DNA from: Progne subis subis | Lineage: Eukaryota > Chordata > Aves > Passeriformes > Hirundinidae | Direction: 5' to 3' | Length of the DNA stretch: 64,000 bases | Assembly (NCBI GenBank): GCA_022316685.1 | Contig: JAKJHU010001589.1 | Span: 1 to 64,000, forward strand | Shown: positions 34,092 to 44,936 of the stretch, piece after piece | How positions within the stretch are numbered: the first letter of the stretch is position 1 | Layout: each line of letters starts with the position of its first letter | Notes under the pieces: model-generated | What the model was told of the DNA's origin: nothing | The model's database searches: none | Seen by the model: only the letters and a program-made list of their open reading frames with translations | Made by a program: the position numbers and the translations under genes

Positions 34092-35620
34092 CGCCACACC
34101 CAGAAGAGGACCCAGGAAGGGAAGGCGCCGCCCGACCTTGGACTCCTGGGACAGCTGGCGACTCCGGACCCAGCGAGGGACGCCAGCGGAGATTGGACAG
34201 CGAGGACACTGCTGAAGACATCGCGGAGGAGCACTGGTAAGCAAACCGGTGGCGGGAGTGGAGGCGTAGGAGTGAGGTGCAAGTGAGACGGGGGCAGGCA
34301 GCTCGGACCCCCGAAGCGAGTGCGGACCCCACAGTACCGCGGTTCCGGACTCCCGCGAGGGGGCCGGCCGGGAACAGGGGGAAGCGAGTGGAGACCGAGT
34401 GGGTGAGGCGTTTCCAGGGGCGTAGCGGGCCCCCCTCCGGACGTGCGGAGGAAAACTAGGGCGTGAGTGGCACATCATAGGGTGATTGGGAGGAAGGCCC
34501 CACTAGGATCCCCCCCATGAAAGAGGAGTAGTGGGTGTGGCCCTTGATTCCCACACTGGTCAGGGTGGCGCCAGGCAGATTATCCGGGTGTGGGACCTGC
34601 ATTGGGCGGAGGGTCTGGCCCTATCCGGGTGCAGGGGTAAGAGGGTCCACAGACTAGAGTAGTGGCTGAGGTCCTAAGGGCAGGCCCCCAGGCTACCTAG
34701 TTGGGGAAGTGCTGCATTGGTCGGGGGTGCCCAGTATAGGGGTACGCTGTCCGGGTACAGTAGGCCTAGGATCAGCACTGGTCGGGGGTGCCCAGTAGGG
34801 GTACGCTTTCCGGGTGCAGTAGGCCTGGTGCTGGCATTGGTCGGGGGTGCCTAGTAGAGAGGCACGCTGTCCGGGTGCTGGATAGTGGAGGCCGGAGCGA
34901 GTGTGAGGAACCTGTACTGGTCGGGGGTGCAAGGAAGCACGCTTTCCGGGTACAAGAGGTTTTGCACTGGTCGGGGGTGCAAGGAGGCACGCTGTCCGGG
35001 TGCAGTCTGCACTGGCGGGGGACAGGACGCTGTCCGGGTGCAGAGGTGAGAGTGATTAGGGGACTTCTAAAGTGCGAGGGAGTCGAACGTAGGGGAGTTG
35101 AGAAAGTCGCGCACCGCGGATCAGGCTCTGGCGGTAGGCGGTACCTGGAACCCTAGGCCTTGGTTGACCGGCCGTTCTTACTGGGGGCTTGAGAATGCTG
35201 CGGGAGAGAGAGAGGGGATAGTGGCTGAGGCTCGGGATCCCACATCGGGCGGGGTTGCTCTGTAGGAGTGGATTATCCAGGTGTGGGACCTGCGTTGGGC
35301 GGGGAGTCTAGCTCCATCCGGACACAGGGTCAAGGGGGCCGGCGGGCTATCCCGGGGACTGGCAGAGGTAGGAGAGCTACCTACGGGTCCTCGAGGGTGA
35401 GAGAGAGTAGTGGTCGTAGTCCTGAGGTGACTAGGCCCTATGGAGTGAGTGGAATTTTATGGTTTAAGTTGCCCGTCTGTACCTTTCCGTTTGTGTAGGG
35501 GCACCTTAAAGAAGTTTTAGTTTAAAGAGAGGTCAAAGAGTTTTTGCTTTGTGTTGCCTTGAAGTATTTTTCCGTTTGCGTAAAGGCACCATTAGAATCC
35601 TTTTTGTTGACCTAGGGAGA
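34092..35620 (+). promoter_or_regulatory. Proviral leader with GC-rich tandem repeats
   Basis: About 1.5 kb without a convincing frame. The word GGTCGGGGGTGC recurs at 34719, 34780, 34839, 34919 and 34969, each followed by ACGCT(G/T)TCCGGGT. The spacing is 61, 59, 80 and 50 bases, with degenerate relatives around 34556-34640, 35009 and 35240-35320. Retroviral leaders carry the dimerisation and packaging signals; these repeats may be part of that here (inference). Open minus frames over the repeats are artefacts. Confidence 0.7.
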
Positions 35621-37540
35621 ATGGGTGCGTGTCTGAGTAAACGACGGCAAGTTCCAGAGCAGGAGGAGGAAAAGGAGAAGAAAAAGATAACTAACATCCA
35701 GAGAGAAAGAGTCACTAACATTCCCCCCGGCTGCCCACTAGGAGACCTGTTAGAGCAATGGGACCAAGATGAAAGAACCAAGGCTTTGGATCAGATTAAG
35801 ATGATACACTATTGTGTAGAGGTGTGGCCAACCCTTAACCTACCGGGAAAATGGCCTTGGCAAGGCACAACTGACCCTTGGATGTGCTCGTTATTAAATC
35901 AACACTTGTGAGCCCAAGGGGACATAGAGACTGAACAACTGAAATATGCAGCCTGCTGGTTGAAACCTAACCAAGGAGAGAAACACATAAGGATATGCAA
36001 AATCAAGGGGCAGGGAAAGAACAGAGATGAAAAGAAGGAAGAGGAGTACCCTACTTGGGACCCTCTTGACCATCTACCCCCTCCACCTACCTGTCGTGAT
36101 ACCCCTTCTATTCCCAATTCCCCTCCAACTAATTTTTCCGCGAGTGCACCCCTAGTGGGTCCTACGAATGTTTCTGGAAGTATACCCCAAGCGGGTCCTA
36201 TTAATTTTTCCGCAAGCACACCCCTAGTGGGTTCTACGAATGTTTCTAAGAATTTTTCTGAGAATATACCCCCAGCGGGTCCAAACAGTTTTTCTGGAAA
36301 TGCACCCCTAGCGGGAACACCACTCCATCCTAACAAGGAGGCCCTTTACCGCATGGCAGCTTCCTCTGCTCTTTCCTCAGTCTCACCTAATTCCGCATCC
36401 TCCCCCTCTCCATCCACACTCCCAGCTCCACCTCCAGACTGGGGATTAAGCCTTCCCATGTCAAGCCCAGAAGCCTCCCCCAGTAATGATTATAGTGAAG
36501 ATACTCCAACCCAAAGAACTGAGACTTTAGAAGGGCCCTATTGCAATACAAGATCCAGGGCGAAACTCTTCCCCTTAAGAGAGGTCCCGATGGGAGGGGC
36601 TGCTGGGGGAGTAGGATTTGTTAACGCCCCCCTTACGGCCTCCGAGGTCCGTAATTTTAAGAAGGAACTGGGGAGTCTTGTAGAGGATCCCATTGGGGTC
36701 TCAAATCAAGTAGATCAATTTTTGGGCCCCAATGTGTATACATGGGAAGAGCTAAATTCTATTTTAAAAATACTATTTAGCCCAGAGGAGGTAAGAATGA
36801 TCTGCACTGCAGGGATGCGGATATGGGAGAGAGAGAATAGAATAGGTCCTCCAGGTGACATCAAATTGCCCATAGTAGACCCTAGATGGAGTCCCAACTG
36901 GGAGGAAGACAGGAGAAGTATGGAGGACTACCGAAATTTAATAGTGAGGGGAATCAAAGAGTCAGTGCCCCGAAGTAACAACACCAAATTAGCCTTTGAC
37001 AGCATGCAAGGAAAGGAAGAGACCCCAGCCGCCTCGCTGAACAGATTAAAAAAGAATTTCCAGTTATACTCCAATATAGACCCTGATAGCCCCGAAGGCC
37101 AGATATTACTAAAGACCCAGTTTGTCAGTAAATCGTGGCCGGATATAAGGAGAAAACTAGAGAAAATAGAAGATTGGCAGGAGAGAGGAATAAATGAACT
37201 ATTACGAGAAGCCCTAAAAGTCTACTTAAGAAGAGAGGAGGAGAAGACTAGAGCCAAAGCAAAAATACTGGTAGCTGTAGCAAAAGAAAGTGCTGGGGCA
37301 GTCAAGAATCAGGATCCACCAGGCAGGCAAAGCACAAGGTTTAAAGGAGAAAGACGAGGAACACCCACAACCCCACCTTGGAGAACCCCAAAGAGAACAG
37401 GGGAAGAGAGGACATGCTTCTATTGCGGGAAAAAGGGGCACTTGCGGAGAGACTGTCAGAAGATGACATTTGATGAAGCGATGGCAAGAGAGCAAGATAA
37501 ACTAGAAAAGCTGCTAAAAGGAGAAGAGGATGAGGATTAG
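35621..37540 (+). pseudogene. gag: gag, one in-frame stop
   Basis: Encodes the structural polyprotein that assembles the particle. The start ATG at 35621 gives MGACLSK, so Gly2 is available for myristoylation. Codon 97 is TGA (35909-35911); the same frame then stays open to TAG at 37538-37540, about 639 codons in all. A proline-rich middle (36060-36520) holds five 12-residue repeats. The capsid part (about 36600-37240) contains an EETPAASLNRL segment at the place of the gammaretroviral major homology region, in which Ser stands where a Phe is usual. One CCHC knuckle, CFYCGKKGHLRRDC (37415-37456), identifies nucleocapsid, and an acidic tail follows. No clear PPxY or PTAP late motif was found. 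The single TGA could be a point mutation; everything else is intact. Confidence 0.88.
36131..36322 (+). repeat. 36-bp tandem repeat inside gag
   Basis: Five units of 36 bases, with one extra 12-base piece, encode 12-residue repeats such as NFSASAPLVGPT, NVSGSIPQAGPI and NFSASTPLVGST. The units keep frame and lie in the p12-like linker between matrix and capsid. Confidence 0.85.
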
Positions 37541-37575
37541 GGGTGTCGTAGGCTCTATACAATAGGGGACCCTAT
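37538..37575 (+). promoter_or_regulatory. gag-pol readthrough stop with downstream hairpin
   Basis: gag ends GAT-TAG-GGG and pol continues in the same frame, as in gammaretroviruses, which make Gag-Pol by suppressing a UAG. About 21 bases later ATAGGG (37562-37567) and CCCTAT (37570-37575) are perfect complements and could form a short stem. Known gammaretroviral readthrough uses a pseudoknot closer to the stop, so the role of this stem is inference. Confidence 0.6.
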
Positions 37576-40500
37576 GTGTCATCAAGAAGAGCCCATGGTA
37601 AACTTTGAAGTAGGTCCCCACCAGGAAGACTTTGAATTTTTAGTAGATATAGGAGCAGATCGCTCCAGCCTTAAGAAACTCCCCGCAGGAATGACCGTCA
37701 GTGCGAAAACCTGCGAGGTGATGGGAGCAGAGGGAAAACCATTCAAGGCTCCTATTATAACTGATGTCAAAATAAAAGGGAACTCTCGGCAATTCACCGC
37801 TGATTTTATATACTTACCTGAGCTAGAAACTAATCTGCTGGGAAGAGACTTGCAAGTCCAGTTGGGGGTAGGAGTCATTACGGAAAAAGGAAAAATGCGG
37901 GTGAAAATCATGAAGCTAACAGCCAAAGATTTGGAAGAAATTGACCCGAAAGTATGGGCTGAGGAAGGGAAGACTGGTCTCCTAGATATCCCACCTATTA
38001 AAATCGAAATGCAAGCAGGGACTTCCCTGGTCCGGGTAAAGCAGTACCCTATATCCCCAGAAGGGAAAAAAGGACTAACACCTGTTATAGAACAACTACT
38101 GGAGGAAGGCATCTTAGAACCATGCATGTCCTTTCATAACACCCCCATACTAGCAGTAAGAAAAGCTGAAGGAAAGTATCGGTTAGTACAAGATCTAAGG
38201 GAAATTAATAAGAAGACCGTCACTAAATACCCCATGGTCCCAAATCCCTATACGTTGTTGAGCCAAATTCCTCCAGAGCACGTGTGGTTCACCGTTGTTG
38301 ATTTAAAGGATGCTTTTTGGGCCTGCCCCTTAGCTGAGGAATGCCGAGATTGGTTCGCATTCGAGTGGGAGCGTCCAGAGGGAAGTAGGAAGCAGCAGCT
38401 AAGGTGGACTCGTTTACCACAAGGATTCACGGAGTCCCCGAATTTGTTCGGGCAAGCCCTAGAAAAGCTACTAGAGCAATTCCATCCTAAGGGACCAGTG
38501 CAGATTTTACAATATGTGGACGACCTGTTGGTATCAGGGGAAGATCAGTCGGGAGTAAAAACAGCAAGTATACAGCTCCTAAACTTCTTGGGGGAAAAAG
38601 GACTAAGAGTGTCAAAAAAGAAGTTACAGTTCGTTGAACAGGAGGTGACATACCTCGGGCATCTAATTGGGAAGGGATACAAGAAGTTAAGCCCAGAAAG
38701 AATAGCAGGAATCCAAGCCATACCCGCACCCAAAACCAAAAGAGACATAAGAAAACTCCTGGGCCTCTTCGGATATTGTAGACTGTGGCTCGACAAATAC
38801 ACCCAGAGTGTGAAGTTTCTTTACGAGAAACTAGTCAATCCTGAGCCAATAGAATGGACAGAGGAAGATGAAGATTGATTAAAGGACCTAAAACTTAAGT
38901 TATCCACAGCACCTGTCCTAAGTCTACCCAACCTGAAACAAGAATTCGACCTATTTGTAAATACCGAAGAGGGGGTGGCTTATGGAGTCATAACTCAGGA
39001 ATGGGGCGGGTGTAAAAAGCCTGTAGCCTTTCTATCGAAACTGTTGGACCCTGTTGCTCGGGGATGGCCAACCTGCCTACAGGCTGTTGCAGCAACCGCA
39101 GTACTAGTGGAGGAGACCCAGAAGCTGACTTTACAAGGAAAAGTACGGGTCCATACACCACACGACTTAAAAACCATCTTAAGTCAAAAAGTCCCAGAAT
39201 GGATAACAGACTCCAGGATACCTAGATATGAAATCACGCTAATGAATTCAGAAAATCTAACCTTAACTACCTCAAAGACTCTGAATCCAGTGCAATTTCT
39301 TTCTGGAGAACCTCCCCAAGATTTAGAGCACGACTGTCTAGAACTTCTGGACTTCCAGACTAAAGTAAGAGAGGATTTGGACGCGACACCCTTACCCTAC
39401 GGGAGAAAGCTATTCATAAATGGATCTTCGAGGGTAACAGAGGGAAAAAGAGCATCAGGGTACGCAGTAATCGAAGGATCAACCAGAAGTAATATGAGAA
39501 CCCTAGAAACCGGAAAGTTACCCAGCAATTGGTCAGCGCAGCTTTGTGAAATCTATGCATTGAAGAGAGGACTAGACTTATTAGAAGGGGACCGAGGAAC
39601 CATATACACCGATTCCAAATATGCCTATGGAGTAGCCCACACCTTTGGAAAGATCTGGGAGGAGCGTGGCTATCTAAATTCAAAAGGAAGAGACTTGGCA
39701 CATAAGGAGCTAATAAAAGCCACACTAACATCTTTAATGAAGCCCCTAGAAATCGCCATAGTTCATGTAAGAGGCCATCAAAAAAGAGACACTCTGGAAG
39801 GGGAGGGAAATCATACAGCAGACCAAGAAGCAAAAAAGGCAGCTCAAGGGTCAGGGGAACCCATCAAGGCCTTAGCCCTAGCAGAAGTTTCAAGGGAAAG
39901 GGAGGAGAAAGAGAAGCCAATATACGAAGAGAAGGAATTAAAACTAATTAAAGAACTGGGAATGCAGCCAGGCAAACATGGTGAATGGGTGACACTGGAT
40001 GGGAGAAAGTTTTTAAACAAACCCCTAGCAAGGAAAATGCTAAGTGAAATCCATGAGTCAACCCATTGGGGTACTCAAGGACTATGCGATCACTTCCTGA
40101 GAGAATATCTATGTTTAGGAGTATATGAGTTAGCAAAATCTATAACTCAGGGGTGTATTATTTGCCAAAAGGTAAACCAGCAGGCCTTAAGAAAGATTCC
40201 ACTAGGGGGAAGAGAAATAGCCTTGAGACCTTTTCAAAGCATCCAGATAGACTTCACCGAAATGCCACTAGTTCAGGGCTATAAACACCTCCTTGTAATA
40301 ATAGACCATCTGACCCATTGGGTAGAAGCCTTTCCCACCAGAAAAGAGACAGCTGGATGTAGTAATAAAAACCCTTCTGGAACAAATAATTCCCAGGTAT
40401 GGCCTTGTAAATAACATAGATTCAGACAGAGGACCTCACTTCACTGCTCGTATATTACAAGAGACTGTTAAAGAACTAGGGGTACAATGGAAGCTCCATG

Positions 40501-41114
40501 TACCATGGCACCCTCAAAGCTCAGGAAGAGTTGAGAGAATGAACATGACTCTTAAAAATGTACTAACCAAGTTACTAGAGGAAACCCAAATGAGTTGGCT
40601 CAGGTGCCTGCCTCTCGCTCTTCTCAGAATTAGGGCAAGACCAAGGTCGGATATAGGGGTCTCCCCTTACGAGATGATGTTCGGACTTCCCTTCTTATTA
40701 ACGCCTTACGGTACGGGGAGTTATCAATCTGGAGAAGACATAGCACGAGAATACCTAAAAACCATTGGGACAACCCTAGAACATTTCCAGAAGAAGGGAT
40801 ATATTCCCCAAACCTCGCCCCTCGATTCAAAAGTCCATCAAATTAACCCTGGGGATTGGGTATTAGTGAAATCTTGGAACAGTGCTTCATTAACACCCAG
40901 ATTTGAAGGTCCCTTCCAGGTCCTCCTCACGACCCACACAGCGATCAGGACTCAAGAGAAGGGTTGGACACACATTACTAGAGTAAAAGGACCAGTGCCA
41001 CCCCCTACTGAGCCATCGAATCCAACTACGTCACCCAGCCACACGGAGTGGACTGTCACACCACAACCCGGTACACTAAAGCTCACGCTCAAGAAGAAGA
41101 CACAAACTAAGTAA
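37541..41114 (+). pseudogene. pol: pol (protease, RT, RNase H, integrase), stop and frameshift
   Basis: Protease comes first: LVDIGADRS, with the catalytic Asp at 37646-37648 and Ile where the family has Thr. Reverse transcriptase follows, with LVQDLREINKKT, TRLPQGFTESP and YVDD (38513-38524). TGA at 38876-38878 interrupts the frame between RT and RNase H. RNase H keeps YTDSKYA, but its first acidic position is Asn (INGSS, Asn codon 39419-39421). Integrase has a zinc-binding HESTH with CIIC (40050-40170), a first catalytic Asp at 40250-40252, Asp at 40425-40427 and Glu at 40533-40535. A frameshift near 40354 separates the first from the other two. The end is TAA 41112-41114 after a basic tail. 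The domain order and in-frame placement behind gag are gammaretroviral. Except for the listed lesions the reading frames are long and well kept. Confidence 0.92.
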
Positions 41115-41374
41115 CAAATTAAGCAGCAGTGACTTACCTTGAGTGCCAGGAAAAGTTATGAAAGTGTTGTAAAGTTGTGTGTTATAAGTTATTGTAATTA
41201 ACATTGTTATAAAGTTTCTACTCTGCACTTTTAGAGACTCTCTCATAGAGCACGCTCTAGGGGAACTAAATTAACAGTTAAGAAAGGTGGGGGTTTTTAA
41301 GTAAAGGGATTCTGAGGACTAGCCTCGAGGAGCTCTAAGGACCAGGAGGCAAGACCAGGCGAGACTGGGGCAGG
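41115..41374 (+). other. pol-env intergenic stretch
   Basis: 260 bases without a frame. It should contain the env splice acceptor, which I could not place with confidence. Confidence 0.4.
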
Positions 41375-42645
41375 ATGAAAGCAGTTCGTACTGGACTCCT
41401 GGGGGGACTATTGTTAGTCCTAATTGTAAGCAAGTATGCCAGCGGAGCTTGCTCGAAATGTTATTCCCCCATCTACGATGGGGAAGACCAAGAATCCCTA
41501 ATCAGGATACATACCAACGTAAACCCCACCTGTTTTGATGTCACTCAGCTCTCCACCTGTAAAGAGGAGGGTAAACAATATTGGGTAGCGAAAAATGCTG
41601 CTACTTTCAAGCAGCGCCTGACTGGGGAGTGCCCTATCAGAGAGTGGTTTTGCATGGAGAAAATAAATGATATAAAAGGAGTAAAAGATCTCATAAAAGA
41701 AAAGCCTCTGAACATCAAGAGAATGGAAACAGACGAACCCCTCAGTAAAAATTTGTTCATTGATTTAGTCGAGCGGATAAGTCATGAACTTAACATCACT
41801 AATTGCTGGATCTGTGGTAGCACCCAAATGTCAGATGTATGGCCGTGGGAGGGAATCAGTCTAACCCCATTGGATATCTTAAGGTGGAAGAGAATACAAC
41901 AAAGGCCCCCTCATATTGGAAAAAGAGAAAAAGAACAATGGGACTTAAAATCTAAAATTATCGGGGAGGAATGCATACGGCGTACAGGGAAACGGTACAA
42001 AACATTTGTGGGAAAGATGGCTTGTAAAAGATCCCTAACCATCCGGGAGTGGGTTAAAAATGGATCCCCAGAGGACCCGAGACATATTGGGCAATTGGGA
42101 AAAAAGAAACGGCATGCGTCTACCATGAAGGGTACCAGTTACACCAGTGTACCGGAAAGGGAATTAATCCCTTTTCAGGACTAAGATACCAAATCAGGTT
42201 GGCAGTAGACTACCTACTAGCCAATGAAGGTGGCATATGTGGGAAATTCAACTCGTCAGAATGCTGCCCAGAAATTGATGATAGGAGAGAAGTCATCAGA
42301 AACATCTCAAAAGAAATAAGAAAAATTGCATATGTGGGCACCCAAGAGTGGACTCCCCTTATGAATACTGATTGGTGGGATAATTTTTGGTCACTAGGAG
42401 GATCCTGGTGGAAGAAAGTTGCCTTTATGGCTTTGAGTGCAATAGCCAGCCTCCTCCTCATCCCTTGCATTCTCCCATGTTTAATCAGAATTGTTACCTC
42501 CACGGTACAGGCCAGCATCCAAATGACGGAAAACAACCAAGGGAAACCCACAGGTATGTACAAATTGACAACTGATGAGACAGAATTAGGATCAGCTGAA
42601 AGACTGTATCATGAATATCAAGAAATAAAAGAACTGTCTTGTTAA
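41375..42645 (+). pseudogene. env: env, frameshifted, short SU
   Basis: Encodes the membrane glycoprotein precursor. The ATG at 41375 starts a hydrophobic signal peptide (core LLGGLLLVLIV). SU contains CWIC (41804-41815) next to an NIT glycosylation site; CWIC is the isomerase motif of gammaretroviral SU that pairs with a Cys of TM. The frame is lost in an A run around 42056-42060 (the first frame ends at 42184), and the correct downstream frame runs to TAA 42643-42645. TM shows Cys-X7-Cys-Cys (42238-42267), a WW-rich membrane-proximal part and a membrane helix around FMALSAIASLLLIPCILP, then a tail. The total is only about 423 codons, well short of a usual gammaretroviral Env of 600 or more, with no clear basic cleavage site. 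SU therefore appears internally shortened or belongs to a compact Env lineage. Confidence 0.82.
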
Positions 42646-42690
42646 TAAAGAAATAAGATTGATGCGGGTCCAGAACCCGATCAAAGAATA

Positions 42691-42701
42691 AGAGGGGGGA
42701 T
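42691..42701 (+). other. Polypurine tract
   Basis: AGAGGGGGGA directly before the 3' LTR, the primer for plus-strand synthesis. Confidence 0.88.
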
Positions 42702-43554
42702 TGTGAGGAATAAAATTAAAAAGAAAGTGCAGAGTATTAAGAGTTGGTGTTAAGTTGAATAGCTGTTTGTTACTTGTTCTTGTTACCAGTTTTATGTATT
42801 GATGTTATCTGTCTCTGTTATCTGTTCTGTGTACCCCAGACCCCAGTTTAATCCCTAAGGTTGTGTATTTCTCCTTACCTCATTCCGAGCTAGGCCCCTA
42901 GACTCCATTGTTCAGTCCCAGTTTCCCCTTTACCCTATCCTGTGTTAAGTAGCCACTGCTCCCTGATTGGCCCCTTGAGTCAGCAACACCACATGTCCAT
43001 GCCCACCGAGACACTGACACTGCCTGCCTGCCATCAGCTCCACCCCATCCGTCCATCAGCCTGGAGGCACTGCCCAGAGCCCGCCCAGAGACCAGCCACC
43101 CTCCATGAAGTACCACCCAGTATGGAGATGAGGGGGACTCCCAAGGTGCACCTCTCAACCGGAAGTGGGGTACATACCAACAACCCCTAATAACAACGAG
43201 CCGGCACCACTTCCAACGAGATGAGAGATACCAACGGGTGAGGAAAACCTTCAGGCACCTGTGGACTTTGCCGGACGGACATCCAGGTGCTCACCCTGAC
43301 TTGAGAGGCACCCACTGGGAGACACCCCCTGGCCCAAAACACACTGCGAGCGAGACCTGAGGACTCCTGTGAGGCAAGGCTCCTGACTGTGCAGCGTGAG
43401 CAGCAGATTCGTCTAGACCTCCTCCTCAGCGGTGTCCATCAGGAGGAGCGGTGGTGTAGGCCTTCCCCGAGCTACCTCCTTTCAGAAAAGAGCTGATTAA
43501 TAAAGGCACTGAAAGGAGTAAAATCGATCTCCTGCCCTTGCCTCATTCATAACA
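42702..43554 (+). mobile_element. 3' LTR of the provirus
   Basis: 853 bases, TGTGAGGAATAAAA to ATTCATAACA, with AATAAA at 43499-43504. Right flank GGAAAG. About 30 differences from the 5' LTR. Confidence 0.92.
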
Positions 43555-43598
43555 GGAAAGGCTTCTTGCACTGCAGGAAGCATTGCAGGCCACAAGGG
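43555..43598. other. 44-base scrap between provirus and next LTR
   Basis: GGAAAGGCTTCTTGCACTGC matches the zinc-finger tail at about 7122-7141 at 18 of 20 positions, so it may be a scrap of a finger gene. Too short to be sure. Confidence 0.3.
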
Positions 43599-44069
43599 TG
43601 TGAAAAATAGTAGTTTAGCTTATCACAGGGTGAAAAAACAGTATATTTAGGTTTATAGCATTGAAGTGAATGGGGACAAGATGGAGAATTTGGGGCGTTG
43701 TCTCCTTCTTCTTCCTTCTCCTTCCCTCACTCCATTTCTGCAGTGACGTGGCACAAAGTAGTTAGTGAGGATTGGGTCAGAGTAGAGATGACCTTTTTAG
43801 TAATAGTGATAGACATTGGTAAGAAATAGTAAACATAAAATATGTAGCAATTAGTATAAAAGATAAAAACAGCCCTGAGCTCGGGGGGAGTCGCCAGATG
43901 TCCGAGCCGCGGCAAACATCTTTTGGACACTGAGAAAATTGTAAGATAAGAAACAATAAGCACGAAGCATGCAACCTTGAAGACTCCGTCTTTTTCGGCA
44001 TTTGGCAAAAAGCTTTTCAGAGGGCCAGGATTCTAAAACCACCTGAATGCCGGGGAATTAAACCCAACA
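43599..44069 (+). mobile_element. Candidate solo LTR abutting LTR-B
   Basis: TGTGAAAAATAG to AACCCAACA, 471 bases. AGTATAAAAGATA near 43853 is a good TATA box, and ATTAAA near 44057 could serve as polyadenylation signal. The right end coincides exactly with the start of homology to LTR-A/B. No target duplication (AAGGG versus GATGT). Confidence 0.5.
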
Positions 44070-44936
44070 GATGTGGACTTTTTTAACTGAACTTTTCTGG
44101 TCTAAACGATGGAGAAATGGACTGTTTCTTGTAACATCTTAATGTTGTTTGGAGGAATGCTAGTTCTAGTCAAAGTTGGGGATTGATATGATTGAGATTT
44201 AAGTGGGAATCTTACGCCCTCAGTCCTGGCGTAAAAGGAGGTCTCAGCCTTTGAGAGGCTGAGATGATTTTAGAGAGGAAGTGATTTGAAGCCCTCAGCT
44301 CCTGGGGTAAAAGGAGGTCTCTATTTCTTTTGAGTTAGAAATGATTTTAGAGCTAGAAGAGAATCCTTGTTTTATACTAGAAGAAGCTTTCTTAAGCAGT
44401 ACCCCAAATACACTGAGGGGCCCATAGGTAGCCAGGGGAAAGGCTGCGAATGGGTGGAACAGCACAATCTGCAAAAATTCCAAGCAGTTGCAGATTTGTG
44501 ACATTGAGAGCCCCAGGACTGTTTTTGTCTTGTGGCGAATGTGTCCATAAGACTCTAGAGAGACTCCTCTCCCAAAGTGATGAAAGATTATGTTTAAATG
44601 GTGAAACTGACTGAAAATCACAAGTTGTGTCTCTCTATGTTGTTTGTAAGAAAGTTAACAGTTTGTAAGGGAAGGGAGGAGGGTTTTGAAGTTCATTTTG
44701 GTTTTTTCGGGTTTTTTTTTCCATCTTTTCTTTTCTTATATTTTCCATTCTTTTAGTGTGTGTTAAAAAAGCTTTGTTTTTTAAGCTTGAGCCTGCTTTG
44801 TTTCTCCTGATCCTCTCCCACAAAAAGAGAGTAAACACTAAGACCACTGTACTAAATTTAGCAAAAAAAAAATTGACAAAATTCTAGTCACTACATTAAT
44901 TAGTGTTTCTGCCCAGTTGTAACTAAAACCATTACA
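44070..44936 (+). mobile_element. LTR-B, 5'-truncated copy of LTR-A
   Basis: Reverse complement of 506-1345. It begins at GATGTGGAC, where the candidate LTR before it ends, and ends ACCATTACA at 44936. The first 750 or so bases of the LTR are missing. Confidence 0.8.

Larger units (their letters stand above)
33210..43554 (+). mobile_element. Gammaretrovirus-like endogenous provirus
   Basis: LTR, primer site, long leader, gag, pol in the same frame behind a TAG, env, polypurine tract and LTR follow in canonical order. Gammaretroviral character rests on several points: a proline-tRNA-type primer site, single CCHC knuckle, stop-readthrough layout, and an SU CWIC motif with Cys-X7-Cys-Cys in TM. 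Breaks as written are an in-frame TGA in gag (35909), TGA in pol (38876), a frameshift in integrase (about 40354) and one in env (about 42056-42060). The protease motif reads DIG and the first RNase H acidic residue is Asn. No target duplication is visible. It is probably millions of years old given LTR divergence of about 3-4 percent, but the rate is not known here. Confidence 0.93.

Noticed and set aside
34693..34990. Minus-strand frames with HPRPM-like and TPDQC-like peptide repeats
   Set aside because: Produced by the leader tandem repeat of the provirus; wrong strand for a retroviral product.
43727..44008. 93-codon minus frame with hydrophobic segments
   Set aside because: Lies wholly inside the candidate solo LTR on its antisense strand; the hydrophobicity comes from AT-rich U3/R sequence.
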